Of a stretch of DNA of 64,000 nt, positions 54,437 through 63,562 are shown one piece after another; positions within the stretch are counted from its first letter, which is position 1; each line of letters opens with the position of its first letter. The DNA is from Cylindrospermum sp. NIES-4074. GTDB lineage: Bacteria > Cyanobacteriota > Cyanobacteriia > Cyanobacteriales > Nostocaceae. The DNA lies in the NCBI GenBank assembly GCA_003994795.1, contig AP018269.1:1-64000 (forward strand), given 5' to 3'. The notes under the pieces are model-generated. The model saw nothing but the letters and a program-made list of their open reading frames with translations. It did not search any database and had not been told where the DNA came from. The position numbers and the translations under genes are program-made.

Positions 54437-54527
54437 TGACTAATGACCAATGACTAATGACTAATGACTAATGACTAATGACCAATGACTAATGACTAAT
54501 GACTAATGACTAATGACTAATGACTAA
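54437..54527. repeat. Thirteen copies of the heptamer TGACTAA overlapping the aroE start
   Basis: 91 bp, exactly 13 units of TGACTAA or its variant TGACCAA. The ATG of aroE is inside the array: its A is the last base of unit 12 and TG belong to unit 13. The array supplies the whole 5' leader of the gene and has no Shine-Dalgarno. Confidence 0.95.
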
Positions 54528-55413
54528 AGAAAGATTGATTACAGGTAAGACTAAACTATTAGGTGTAATTGGGCATCCGGTGGAACATTCTCTGTCACCA
54601 GTGATGCACAATGTGGCTTTGGCTGAGTTGGGATTAGATTATGTTTATCTTCCTTTTCCTATAGAACCACAAAATTTAGAAACTGCGATCGCAGGTTTTG
54701 CCGCTGTTGGGGTTGTCGGTTTTAGTATCACTATTCCCCATAAACAGGCAATATTGCCGTTTTTATCAGAAATTACGCCCGTTGCCCAAGCCATAGGGGC
54801 AGTTAATACTGTGAGTCGCCAAAATCATCAATGGGTGGGGACAAACACAGATGTAGAAGGATTTATTGCCCCTTTGCAAACAACTTATCACCAAGATTGG
54901 GGGCAAAAAGTAGCGGTAATTTTAGGTAATGGTGGGGCAGCGAGGGCAGTTGTTGCAGGTTGTACTCAGCTAGGTTTTGCAGAAATTCATGTGGTGGGGC
55001 GCAATGTGCAGAAATTACAAGAATTTCGCCATAGCTGGGACAATTCACCCTTAAGTGATAAATTTCAGGTGCATCAATGGCAAGAACTACCAAATTTAAT
55101 TCCCCAAGCCGACTTGTTGGTAAATACCACCCCTATTGGTATGTATCCTAAAGTTGAGTATTCACCTTTGAGTGCAGAAGAAATGGCTCATCTGCCATCA
55201 GGTGCGATCGCCTATGATTTGATATATATCCCTAAACCAACACAATTTCTCCAACAAGCAGAAAAACAAGGGGCAATTGCCATTGATGGCTTAGAAATGC
55301 TAGTACAACAAGGTGCAGCAGCATTAAAAATCTGGTTACACCAAGAAAAAGTCCCTGTAGACGCCATGCGTCAAGCATTGCAAAATCATCTGGGGATAGG
55401 AGAGAGGGGGTAG
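54520..55413 (+). CDS. aroE: Shikimate dehydrogenase AroE
   Basis: 297 residues, slightly longer than average because of the tail. The substrate site is IGHPVEHSLSPVMHN (about 16-30), FSITIPHK (about 68-75, catalytic Lys) and GAVNTV (about 92-97), the NADP loop VILGNGGAARAV (about 130-141), then VNTTPIGM. It reduces 3-dehydroshikimate to shikimate in aromatic amino acid synthesis. The start ATG is provided by a heptamer array, so the first codons (MTKERL) may vary with array length. Core motifs begin 10 residues later, so function should be unaffected. Downstream is only repeat DNA. Confidence 0.94.
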   Translation: MTKERLITGKTKLLGVIGHPVEHSLSPVMHNVALAELGLDYVYLPFPIEPQNLETAIAGFAAVGVVGFSITIPHKQAILPFLSEITPVAQAIGAVNTVSRQNHQWVGTNTDVEGFIAPLQTTYHQDWGQKVAVILGNGGAARAVVAGCTQLGFAEIHVVGRNVQKLQEFRHSWDNSPLSDKFQVHQWQELPNLIPQADLLVNTTPIGMYPKVEYSPLSAEEMAHLPSGAIAYDLIYIPKPTQFLQQAEKQGAIAIDGLEMLVQQGAAALKIWLHQEKVPVDAMRQALQNHLGIGERG

Positions 55414-55674
55414 GGTGTGGGGTGTGGGGTGTGGGGGGAGAGGGGAGAGGGGGAAGATGAAAGATGGAACGGGTTAGGGTTTAGGAGAAGGAGAAGAAGA
55501 GGAAAGGGAGAAGGGTGAAATACTTGAACTCTTCCCACACTCCCCACACTCCCCACACTCCCCCCTCTCCCCCCTCTCCCCACACTCCCCCCTCTCCCCA
55601 CACTCCCCCCTCCCCCCCTCTCCCCCCTCTCCCCACACTCCCCCCTCTCCCCACACTCCCCCCTCTCCCCACAC
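55414..55674. repeat. C- and G-rich repeats between aroE and the next gene
   Basis: After the aroE stop there are GTGTGGGG units (55416-55436) and a G/A-rich stretch. From about 55530, CTCCCCACACTCCCCCCTCTC units run to 55674, in the opposite strand sense to the array at 54357. No gene is supported; open frames here are translations of the repeats. Confidence 0.85.
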
Positions 55675-55746
55675 TCAGCACTCAGCACTCAGCACTCAGC
55701 ACTCAGCACTCAGCACTCAGCACTCAGCACTCAGCACTCAGCACTC
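55675..55746. repeat. About ten copies of the heptamer CAGCACT
   Basis: A perfect heptamer array ending at CAGCACTCCCC. The reverse-complement unit (AGTGCTG) forms the short array at 26591. It lies just beyond the 3' end of the one-pass membrane protein gene. Confidence 0.95.
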
Positions 55747-55762
55747 CCCACACTCCCCACCC

Positions 55763-57610
55763 CTACCCTCCCGGATTCCGCATATACATTTCCTGCCCTT
55801 GGGAATTATAAAGAGTCAGGGGCAGGTTGGCATTTTGACTAATTACTACTAGCGCTTCCCGCAAGGTTTGGTAGTGGTTGTTAAGGTCAGCAGCAGCGCT
55901 TGGGTTTTCAGAATTAGGATTAGTCAAGCTGCTTTGTAGTGCTTGGTCATACTCAAGGGTTAACCGAACTGTAATTTTTTGATCGTCTATGGTGAACGTG
56001 CAAAACTGATCACCATTTGCACAGGTTTTAGTCAAGTCATTGCGGGTTTGTGCCAAACTATTAGCGAGTTTTAGTTTTTCTTCTGCTTGTGCGAGGGCTT
56101 CTGAATAAGGTTTGATGAGAGACTGACCTTGAGTGTAATACAAGCTATCACTGGCAATATTACTAGCAGCCTCCACAGCCCGCTTCCAGTATGCTACTGC
56201 TTGCTGCCATTGGTTGTTTTGCTCATAGACTTTAGCTTGATTGCCTGTAGTGACAGCTTGTTGATAGGCTGTGGCGGCTAATTGTTCTTTAGTGGCGCGA
56301 TCGCGTGCCTGTACAAATTTTGGTTTATAATCTGTCAGCAGTGCTTGTGCTTCTTTGTATCCTGAACTACTCTGGGGGATGCTATTCAAGGCGTTGACTA
56401 CTATCTGCCAAGTAGACTCTACCTTTTTCCAGTCATTCAGGGATTGAGCAGTAGCTTCGTTTTTGGTAACATTCATGGCTACAGCTTTGGCTGCGGTAAG
56501 TGTTTTTACCCATTTTTGCTCTTTAAACAACTGCTGATTTACAGTTCTTAGACCCAGGCGATAACTCAGTAATTTTATCTGTACCAGTTCATAGAGTTCG
56601 CTATTGGGGCGAATTGCCTCTAGTGGTGCGATCGCCTGTTGCCATGAACGTTGTCTTGTTTGTAATTCCGCTAGGCTATTGGCAGGAGTTTGACTTTTTT
56701 GGGCTACAGAAGCAGCCATCTGGAAAGCTTTGAGCACCTGGTTAATTTTTTCTGACTGTCCAGACAAGCTTGTAGCCAGTTCCTCAGCTTGCTGGTGATG
56801 GGACGACCATTGAGGAATCGAGGCTAGGGGTGCTTTGGCTGCCTCTAATTGCTGTTGCAGTGCTGCCAATTCTTTTTCTGATTTAGCGCGACGCATCAGT
56901 TGTCGCGATTCTATTTTTAATTTTTCCGCAGTTTGGATCTCTTCACATTTAAACATTACACAGGGGCGGGTCAAAAAGTAAGCACCACCTACAACGAAAA
57001 CTCCCACTACCGCTGCACCTAAGAGGATCTGTTGCACTGGAAGTGCTGGCTTCTTCTGGGACATCAACAAATCTGGTGTCCCTGCTAAGGGGTCAAATGC
57101 TTCCTCTGCCCCCATCTCATCTATATATGAGTTGTTTGGGATCGGTTCATCTCCATCAATATATGAATTGTCTGAATATGAATGATCTGAGATTGGTTCA
57201 TTTAGTGACGGGGATTGTGAATCGGGAAGGTGGGGAGGAGGAAAAATCAGGCGATCGCTTTCTCCCCCTTGCGCTTGCTCGTCACTTTGCGGGGGCCTTG
57301 ATTTCCCTTGCACCTTCGCAGTTAGGAAATGTTTAGCATAAGGGAGTTTTTCTCCAGTGACTCTGAGGAAAAGTTGTGCCCCCTGAGACTGGTAGTTAGG
57401 TTGCCACTGGAGTGCTTCCTCCAACACGGCAAAAATTGTTTCCGTGTCAACTGTCACACCAGAGGGGTGTTGAGTTAAAATCATTAGCTCATCATTTTTG
57501 ACAGCACACTTAACCTGGAAAGTTTCACCAGATGGGACTTCTGCCAGCAATTGTTCCTGTAAAATCTTGGCTAACAGATCTATATCTTCTTGTGGGAATG
57601 CTACTTTCAT
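55763..57610 (-). CDS. Conserved one-pass membrane protein, unknown function
   Basis: 615 residues. The N-terminal cytosolic domain (about 1-115) begins KVAFPQEDIDLLAKILQEQL and is compact. A disordered acidic linker (about 120-185) carries repeated NSYIDGDEPIPNNSYIDEM segments. One membrane helix (about 196-213, ILLGAAVVGVFVVGGAYFL) is followed by a long helical region (about 230-560) rich in coiled-coil and TPR-like pairs (QAVAYWKRAVEAAS). The C-terminus has a small beta-rich piece ending QEMYMRNPGG. This arrangement is one I associate with cyanobacterial hypothetical proteins; no function is assigned. Confidence 0.6.
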   Translation of the reverse strand: MKVAFPQEDIDLLAKILQEQLLAEVPSGETFQVKCAVKNDELMILTQHPSGVTVDTETIFAVLEEALQWQPNYQSQGAQLFLRVTGEKLPYAKHFLTAKVQGKSRPPQSDEQAQGGESDRLIFPPPHLPDSQSPSLNEPISDHSYSDNSYIDGDEPIPNNSYIDEMGAEEAFDPLAGTPDLLMSQKKPALPVQQILLGAAVVGVFVVGGAYFLTRPCVMFKCEEIQTAEKLKIESRQLMRRAKSEKELAALQQQLEAAKAPLASIPQWSSHHQQAEELATSLSGQSEKINQVLKAFQMAASVAQKSQTPANSLAELQTRQRSWQQAIAPLEAIRPNSELYELVQIKLLSYRLGLRTVNQQLFKEQKWVKTLTAAKAVAMNVTKNEATAQSLNDWKKVESTWQIVVNALNSIPQSSSGYKEAQALLTDYKPKFVQARDRATKEQLAATAYQQAVTTGNQAKVYEQNNQWQQAVAYWKRAVEAASNIASDSLYYTQGQSLIKPYSEALAQAEEKLKLANSLAQTRNDLTKTCANGDQFCTFTIDDQKITVRLTLEYDQALQSSLTNPNSENPSAAADLNNHYQTLREALVVISQNANLPLTLYNSQGQEMYMRNPGG

Positions 57611-58488
57611 AGTGCGTTACCGCTAGTCTTCTATATTGTTTTTATTATCTTTGATAGTAGTAAATATTCTGAACTGGCTTTTATGTATTTTAGATGCATA
57701 GTTGAACCAACCCCAGTTTCACAACTAATAGACCAACTTTTTAACACAAGTTCCCACTTTCGGCAAAAATCACTGTAAGCATTCAGCACTTCAGCGGTCA
57801 GCAGTCAGCGTTCGACGCTCGCTCACGCCGTAAGCGCAAAGCGCAGGCTTGTCTGCGACACGCTCCGCGAACCGCCAACGCGTAGCGTTCCGCAGGAAAG
57901 TCTAAAACTATTTCTTAGACTGAGTTTCAGGGTTTGGCGTTGGGGAGACTTACACCAAAAGCAATTAGTAATCTTTCTACCAAAATGCTCATAAATTCCT
58001 GAAAATTGCTGATTGCTTGAAGCTACAAGCTAAATGCTTACAAATCACTATGGGGATGATTGTTCGTATCTCTACTTTTTCGTCATACTAGATGGTAGAT
58101 TAGGAAGTTTAAGGGCAAATAAAAATTACCAAAATGGAAATAATGTGTGTTTTAAGCATTTTTACAGAAAAAATTGATAATTAAATGCTCAGTATATCTT
58201 ACCGTGCTAGTTTATAGATAGTGACTAAATAAACCCCAGCCTAGAAAATGAATACTCACTTCATGCTTTAATACAACTGTAAATTTACTGAGAGAATCCA
58301 TCAGTTTTATCAGTCTAATACCAATAGACTAGCTGTAGAAATTAATGTACCGCGTCTGTCGAATTCGATAAAATTGATCGGAGAAAAATAAATATATATA
58401 GCCAACCAAAGCTTGATTCTGCAATCAAGGTGCTATGAGATACCACCGTTAGAATTGCTTTGGAAATGTCAATACAAGGTGTGTGTCA
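57611..58488. repeat. Gene-free region with a GC-rich dispersed repeat
   Basis: About 880 bp. From 57780 to 57905 there is a GC-rich block with internal inverted pieces (CGCCGTAAGCGCAAAGCGCA, CGACACGCTCCGCGAA, CGCCAACGCGTAGCGTTCCG), unlike the AT-rich surroundings and typical of dispersed Nostocales repeats. A partly related GC-rich stretch (CACGCTACGCGAACG) lies in the MITE at 22440. The rest holds no recognised gene or RNA. Confidence 0.6.
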
Positions 58489-59712
58489 ATGGATTTATTA
58501 GAGTACCAAGTTAAAGAATGGTTTGGAATGATGGGCATTCCCGTCCTACCATCCCAAAGAATTGACCATCCCACAGATTTGAAACGATTAAAAATCCGCT
58601 ATCCCATTGTTCTGAAATCGCAGGTACACGCAGCTGAACGGGAAAAAGCTGGTGGAGTGAGGATGGTAGAAACAACAATCGATGCGATCGCCGCCGCGCA
58701 AACTATCTTCAATTTACCAATTTGGGGCGAACTGCCGGAAGTGTTACTGGCAGAATGTAAGTATGACGCCCACCAGGAATTTTATTTAGCAGTAGTTTTA
58801 GACACCGCTGTCTGCCGACCAGTGCTTTTAGGTTGCAAAGAAGCAAACATTGATTGGGAATCAGCAGGGGAGAAAATGCAATATGTGGTGGTAGAACAGG
58901 AGTTTTCCCCATTTTATGCCCGACAACTGGCTTTGAAAATGGGTTTGCGAGGTGCGCTGATGCTGTCGGTAAGCGGCGTCATTGAGAAGATGTACCAGTT
59001 ATTTATCCAAAAAGACTTGGATTTAGTAGAAATTAATCCTTTAGCAGTCAATAGCGCTGGGCAAGTTATGGCGCTCAATGGTAAAGTCAGAGTCAACGAA
59101 CGGGCAATCAACCGTCATCCCGCGATCGCGCAAATGGCAGCAAAAATAGTCAGCCGTCATCCTAATAGCGAGATCAACGGCATAATAGGTGACTGGAATA
59201 GCTCACAATCCCACGGTAAAATCGGTATTTTAGGCAATGGCACCGGTTCGGTGTTAACAACTCTGGATTTAGTCGTTAATGCTGGTGGTAAACCTGGAGT
59301 TTGTCTCAATCTGCGACATTCTTTTGTCACCGATACCTCACCAACTACCTTCTGTGGCCGCTTAGAAAAAGGTCTGAAAATTCTCGCTGCTGATAAAGGC
59401 ATTCAAGTAATCCTGATTAACTTCCTGGGTACTATTCCCCAGGTGGCAGAAATGCCAGAAGTAATTACCAAATTTATCCAACAAGACACAAGCGAAATCA
59501 CATCTCATCTGTCACGTACTAATGGTAATCAAAGCCGTGAGGGAAGTTTGCCGCGCTTAGTTGTTCGTCTTGCCGGTTCTGAATTTAATGCCGCCAGAAA
59601 ATATTTAGCCACACTCAAAACCCAAAGTGATGTGCTGATAGTAACTGAAAATTTAGATGAGGGAGTAGCAGCAGCAGTTCGTCTTGCTAAGTCAGCTAGA
59701 TCTAAAAAATAG
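58489..59712 (+). CDS. SucC-like (succinyl-CoA ligase beta) protein with altered active site
   Basis: 407 residues from ATG 58489 (GTG 58483 also in frame). It has the whole SucC layout: DLLEYQVKEWF start, ATP-grasp region (residues about 30-200), EINPL (about 186-190), a CoA-ligase domain from about 255, and VRLAGSEFNAA. Differences from canonical SucC: the ATP-site loop reads VHAAEREKAGG instead of VHAGGRGKAGG, the metal Asp in LDGK is Asn (MALNGK), and the LDVGGGA region is CLNLRHSFV. Alignment is from memory. It pairs with the SucD-like gene 168 bp downstream. Activity as a normal succinyl-CoA ligase is doubtful. Confidence 0.72.
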   Translation: MDLLEYQVKEWFGMMGIPVLPSQRIDHPTDLKRLKIRYPIVLKSQVHAAEREKAGGVRMVETTIDAIAAAQTIFNLPIWGELPEVLLAECKYDAHQEFYLAVVLDTAVCRPVLLGCKEANIDWESAGEKMQYVVVEQEFSPFYARQLALKMGLRGALMLSVSGVIEKMYQLFIQKDLDLVEINPLAVNSAGQVMALNGKVRVNERAINRHPAIAQMAAKIVSRHPNSEINGIIGDWNSSQSHGKIGILGNGTGSVLTTLDLVVNAGGKPGVCLNLRHSFVTDTSPTTFCGRLEKGLKILAADKGIQVILINFLGTIPQVAEMPEVITKFIQQDTSEITSHLSRTNGNQSREGSLPRLVVRLAGSEFNAARKYLATLKTQSDVLIVTENLDEGVAAAVRLAKSARSKK

Positions 59713-59880
59713 ACCCAAAGTATAGTTTTTCAGGTTTTTTAATTTTGCGGAAAGTTGCCAGAAGAATTAGCCCAACCTAGCAAACTTTCCCAGACGAATT
59801 TTAAATTTTAAACTCCGACAATAACCTCTCCTCTTACCCTAATTGCCTCTTACCTCCTTCCCTGTTCCCTCTTCTAATTT

Positions 59881-60762
59881 ATGAACCTAACGACAGACAG
59901 CAAAGTTTTAATTCAAGGCTTTTGTGAATTCATATCAGCAACTCATGTTGAGCAAATGAAAGCTTATGGGACAAATTTGGTAGCTGGTGTCAATCCCGGA
60001 TGTGGTGGACAGCAACTGTATGATCTGCCGATATTTGACTTGGTGGAGGAGGTGGTTGCACAATTTGGGGCAATCGACACAACTATTATCTGTGTACATC
60101 CTTACCAAGTTCTAGATGCAGCATTAGAAGCGATCGCATCTCATATTCGCCAGATTATTATTATTACTGCTGGCGTGCCACCTTTGGATATGGTGCAATT
60201 ACTTCGCAAAGCAGAAGCTTGTGAAACCATTGTGGTCGGCCCCAACAGTCCGGGAATCATTGTACCGGGAAAAATTCTCTTAGGAACTCATCCTAGTGAA
60301 TTGTATACCCCTGGCCCAGTAGGCATTGTCAGCCGTAGCAGCACCCTCACCTATGAAATCGCTTGGGAATTAACCAAAGTTGGTTTAGGGCAGTCGATTA
60401 GCGTCAGTATTGGTAGTGATGCGATCGTTGGTTCCTCGTTTTTGCAATGGCTGCAAATTCTCGATGAAGATGAGGCTACACAGGCGATCGTTTTAGTTGG
60501 TCAACCAGGTGGTGGTAGCGAAGAAGCAGCAGCGCAATATATTACCGAGGCCATTGATAAACCAGTAATTGCCTACATCACAGGTAGACACGCACCACCG
60601 GCTAAACATTGGCGTGAAACCGGAACTTTAGCCACATTTGTCGGACGTGACCCTAGTTTTGGCACAGCAGAAGGGAAATTAGCTGCTTTCCAAACAGCCG
60701 AAGTTCCCGTTGCTGAACGTCCTTCCCTGATTCCCGAATTGGTGAAAAAGGCGATTAATTAA
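59881..60762 (+). CDS. SucD-like (succinyl-CoA ligase alpha) protein lacking the phosphohistidine
   Basis: 293 residues with a full SucD layout: VLIQGFCEFISATHVEQMKA start, GVNPGCGG, VGPNSPGIIVPG, IVSRSSTLTYE and VLVGQPGGGSEEAAA. In canonical SucD the active-site His lies in GKRMGHAGA. Here the aligned segment is AKHWRETGTL, with Glu in the His position. The second active-site Glu (GEIGG) is Gln (GQPGG). The CoA loop GFTGSQGT is replaced by GFCEFISAT. Alignment is by eye. The gene lies 168 bp after the SucC-like gene. It is probably a divergent complex with another reaction or a regulatory role. Confidence 0.72.
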   Translation: MNLTTDSKVLIQGFCEFISATHVEQMKAYGTNLVAGVNPGCGGQQLYDLPIFDLVEEVVAQFGAIDTTIICVHPYQVLDAALEAIASHIRQIIIITAGVPPLDMVQLLRKAEACETIVVGPNSPGIIVPGKILLGTHPSELYTPGPVGIVSRSSTLTYEIAWELTKVGLGQSISVSIGSDAIVGSSFLQWLQILDEDEATQAIVLVGQPGGGSEEAAAQYITEAIDKPVIAYITGRHAPPAKHWRETGTLATFVGRDPSFGTAEGKLAAFQTAEVPVAERPSLIPELVKKAIN

Positions 60763-60961
60763 TATGTTTTTTGGGTGCTTGCTGCTAGTCGGGCGTAGCC
60801 CATCGCACTTTTCACTCTAACAACCAACCAAACAAATCCTTTCTCAGTAGATAACCTTGCGGTAATTTAATGCTAGTTATCTACAGACAAGTTTTCAGCT
60901 ACCGTTCCTACAAAGGATGAAGCGACTTAACTATACTTGTTTCAATAAATGCTCAGTTAAA

Positions 60962-61081
60962 AGCCGTGAAATAAATTTCCGGCTCAAAGCTTAAAACCAT
61001 TAAAATGGTTAAAAAGACTGCTTAGTAAGCTTTTAGCTTACTTTAGCTATTAGCCCAAAATTTATTTTAGGGCGGTTTTTT
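60962..61081 (+). ncRNA. Four consecutive hairpins ending in a T-run, structured RNA candidate
   Basis: Within 120 bases four hairpins follow each other. AGCCGTGAAAT/ATTTCCGGCT is at 60962-60984, AACCAT/ATGGTT at 60995-61010, AGTAAGC/GCTTACT at 61024-61042 and GCCCAAAAT/ATTTTAGGGC at 61053-61073. GGTTTTTT follows as a terminator tail. It lies 200 bp after the SucD-like gene and 123 bp before the next one, inside a 440-bp gene-free gap (60763-61203). It could be a small RNA, or an elaborate terminator of the upstream operon. No known RNA family is recognised. Confidence 0.45.
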
Positions 61082-61203
61082 GGGTTTTTCAAAGCAGTAT
61101 TGATACTTCTTCTACAGTCGCTGTATTTTTAGTTTTTTCAGGCATTAACCTGCGTCTTTATCTGTTATTTTTAACATACCGCAAGTGTATAATTTACCAA
61201 GCT

Positions 61204-61422
61204 ATGAAAGCATCAACTCAGGTAAACGAAATTTTGCAAGCTATTTCTAACCTTGCTTTTGAAGAACAGTCTTTTATTGCTGAAATTCTTACTAAAAGAA
61301 TGACTGAACTGAGAAGAAGTCAAATTGCCTCAAGAGCTAAAGAAGCTGAGGGAAATTACAAATTGGGTAATGTTCATACTGGGACTGTTGAAGATTTGAT
61401 GATGTCTTCAAGTGATGTATGA
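61204..61422 (+). CDS. Small antitoxin-like protein
   Basis: 72 residues: a helical N-terminal half (VNEILQAISNLAFEEQSFIAEILTKRMTELRR), then a basic/acidic mixed tail ending VEDLMMSS. The Q-A-I-S-N-L-x-F-E-E-Q start is seen in cyanobacterial antitoxin-type proteins that precede RelE/ParE-like toxins. No toxin gene follows here; downstream frames are short. It may be an orphan or a remnant of a toxin-antitoxin pair. Confidence 0.55.
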   Translation: MKASTQVNEILQAISNLAFEEQSFIAEILTKRMTELRRSQIASRAKEAEGNYKLGNVHTGTVEDLMMSSSDV

Positions 61423-61496
61423 ATCACCCACTTTATCCTGACTTGGAATCGTGGGTGATAATTATCTGGGATTTTGTGATCATTAACAAAGAATCC

Positions 61497-63341
61497 CTAC
61501 ATATCTTGCTTGTAACTTGCTAACAATTGGGGAATATGATCATAGCCATCTACACCAATAACAGAAATAATTTTCGGGCGATGTTGCTGTAAGACAATTT
61601 CAAATGTCTCTGCACCAATTTGTCCTTGTAAGATGGTTAGTAAACCTGCTACTTGCCGCCACTCACGAGAAGCAATTTGCTCTAGCAGATACATTCCCAA
61701 ACTGCCTGTATAAACTGCTTTTTCAGCATTTTGAAGATGATAATAAGCTTCGGCTAAATAAGCTAAATTTCGCCCTTGCAGATATAAATCTCCAGAAACT
61801 TGGGCTGTTTTAAAACCTTCTTCTAAATATTTAATTGCCGCTTGGTGTTGTCCAATTACTAAATAAGCAATGCCTAAACTACTGACACATAAGGCTTTAC
61901 TTTGAATATCGCCTAATTTTTCCGATAGCTTTAACCCTTGTTCTAAATAATTAATTGCCGTTTCATAAGTTTCTGGTTCGGCGTTTTCTAACTGCTGGGC
62001 TTGCATGACTTCGCTGTAGCCTAAATTTACCAGTGCATTAGCTTCACCAGTCCGATCGCCTGCTTGACGACTCAAAATCAATGCCCGCTGGCTGTAGTTA
62101 ATCGCTTCAGCATAATTCTGTTCTTGCACATAGGTGCGGCTGGTATGGTTAAGATTAGCAATTTCACAGGGGCGATCGCCTGCATTTCTGGCGATTTCTA
62201 GGGCTTGGCGGTGAAATTTGTGCGATCGCGGATATTGCCCTAATGCCCGTTGCGAATAGCCTAAGAGTGTCAAAATCCGGGCTTTTTCTTGGGTTCCCTC
62301 TACCTGAGTTAAGGGTTCATCTAGATAATCTAAGGCATCCCGCAAGGAACTACCAGAAAAAGAAGCGAAAATCCCACCATACAGGGGAAAATATGGACGT
62401 TGGGCAAAGGTTCGCAATATCTGAAGCATAATTTGCCAAGCAGCATTGCTGTAAACTGCCCCAGTATTCACAAAACCATTGGCTAACTGGCTCCAAATCA
62501 CCGCAAAGGTTAAAAAGGTGGAAATAGACAACTTCGGCCCCGCTAGGACATCATAAGCTTGTTGGTCAAACCAGTTAACTAACCCCCGTTGCAAGTATTG
62601 TAAAATTACAGTCAGTTCCACCCAATCGCCCAAAGTGATACCTTGATGCTGTTGTGCGAATTCTATCGGCGATCGCTCTAATGCTAAGGTGCGAAAAAAT
62701 GCCTGGGGTAACTCACTCTTAACTAACTTAGCCCAACTTGCCCAAGGGCCGCGTTCTCCCGGTACACCACCAAATCCCAAAGATCCTTTTTGCTCATACA
62801 TCCAACTGAGTAAGTTATCTTGCAATCGTTGCCATGCTGCTAAACCACGGGTGATCCCGTTAGAGATATGCTCGTAATCAGCATCAGCTTGAGCAAATTG
62901 CTGTAAGGATTTTGCTAACTGCTGGAGTTGTGACAAATTTAACGGTTGCCTTTGATTGGGGTCAGTAACACGGATGAAGGCAGCTAAACGATCGCCTGCT
63001 GGTGCTGTTGTGATTTCCCGCATTGCTAAGGCGATCGCTTCTGTGGCTTTGTTTTGCTCTTGCCAGCGCTGCCATTGACTTTGGATAGTTTTGATGGCTC
63101 GTAAACCCCTTGTGGCCTTGGATTTTTTGAGTTCATCTTTCTCGCCGTCTACTTGCCTTTGAACGGTATTCAAGCGATCGCTCAAAGCTAATTCAAACAC
63201 TTCTCCTGTCCCGGAAGTGATACCTTGTAGCAGTATTTGATACACTTGTTCCACAGAACTAATCTTGCCCTTGAGGGTAGTTTCGACAATTTCATCGATT
63301 AAGGCAAGATAGCGATCGCGTAATGGTAGAGAGTCAGACAC
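61497..63341 (-). CDS. TPR-repeat protein
   Basis: 614 residues, no signal peptide. The N-terminal 300 residues are helical with TLKGKISSVEQVYQILLQGI (about 18-37) and a membrane-like LSISTFLTFAVIWSQLANGF (about 265-285), which is amphipathic rather than clearly transmembrane. TPR units run from about residue 360: ARILTLLGYSQRALGQYPRS, YAEAINYSQRALILSRQAG, YLEQGLKLSEKLGD and IKYLEEGFKTAQVSGD. It is a cyanobacterial TPR protein for protein-protein contacts; its partner is unknown. It starts ATG 63341. The neighbour upstream is a 38-bp palindrome. Confidence 0.85.
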   Translation of the reverse strand: MSDSLPLRDRYLALIDEIVETTLKGKISSVEQVYQILLQGITSGTGEVFELALSDRLNTVQRQVDGEKDELKKSKATRGLRAIKTIQSQWQRWQEQNKATEAIALAMREITTAPAGDRLAAFIRVTDPNQRQPLNLSQLQQLAKSLQQFAQADADYEHISNGITRGLAAWQRLQDNLLSWMYEQKGSLGFGGVPGERGPWASWAKLVKSELPQAFFRTLALERSPIEFAQQHQGITLGDWVELTVILQYLQRGLVNWFDQQAYDVLAGPKLSISTFLTFAVIWSQLANGFVNTGAVYSNAAWQIMLQILRTFAQRPYFPLYGGIFASFSGSSLRDALDYLDEPLTQVEGTQEKARILTLLGYSQRALGQYPRSHKFHRQALEIARNAGDRPCEIANLNHTSRTYVQEQNYAEAINYSQRALILSRQAGDRTGEANALVNLGYSEVMQAQQLENAEPETYETAINYLEQGLKLSEKLGDIQSKALCVSSLGIAYLVIGQHQAAIKYLEEGFKTAQVSGDLYLQGRNLAYLAEAYYHLQNAEKAVYTGSLGMYLLEQIASREWRQVAGLLTILQGQIGAETFEIVLQQHRPKIISVIGVDGYDHIPQLLASYKQDM

Positions 63342-63436
63342 TAGAACTACTAGAGAACGTCACGTTAATTCTAATTGTAGTTGTGCCAAAGGGGGGAAGA
63401 CTGGCGATCGTTCTTAAATAGATTCTCAACACTGCC

Positions 63437-63474
63437 ACAATGTAGAGACGTTACATGTAACGTCTCTACATTGT
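63437..63474. repeat. 38-bp perfect palindrome, dispersed family copy 4
   Basis: Half-site ACAATGTAGAGACGTTACA. It contains the same 28-bp core as the copy at 38575, extended here by five matching bases on each side. It stands 95 bp before the TPR gene start. Confidence 0.93.
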
Positions 63475-63562
63475 GTATTGCGCGCAATCGAATCGTTCTC
63501 TCAACGTTTCTGTGTGACCTTTTCATCCTGTTATTAAGCAATGCCGTGCCTGAAAATTCAAG

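Noticed and set aside
55386-55811. Overlapping Gly/Glu- and Pro/Ser-rich frames on both strands after aroE
   Set aside because: They are translations of C/G-rich and heptamer tandem repeats.
61423-61496. A toxin gene following the antitoxin-like gene
   Set aside because: Frames beginning at ATG 61419 stop within a few tens of codons and show no toxin motif.
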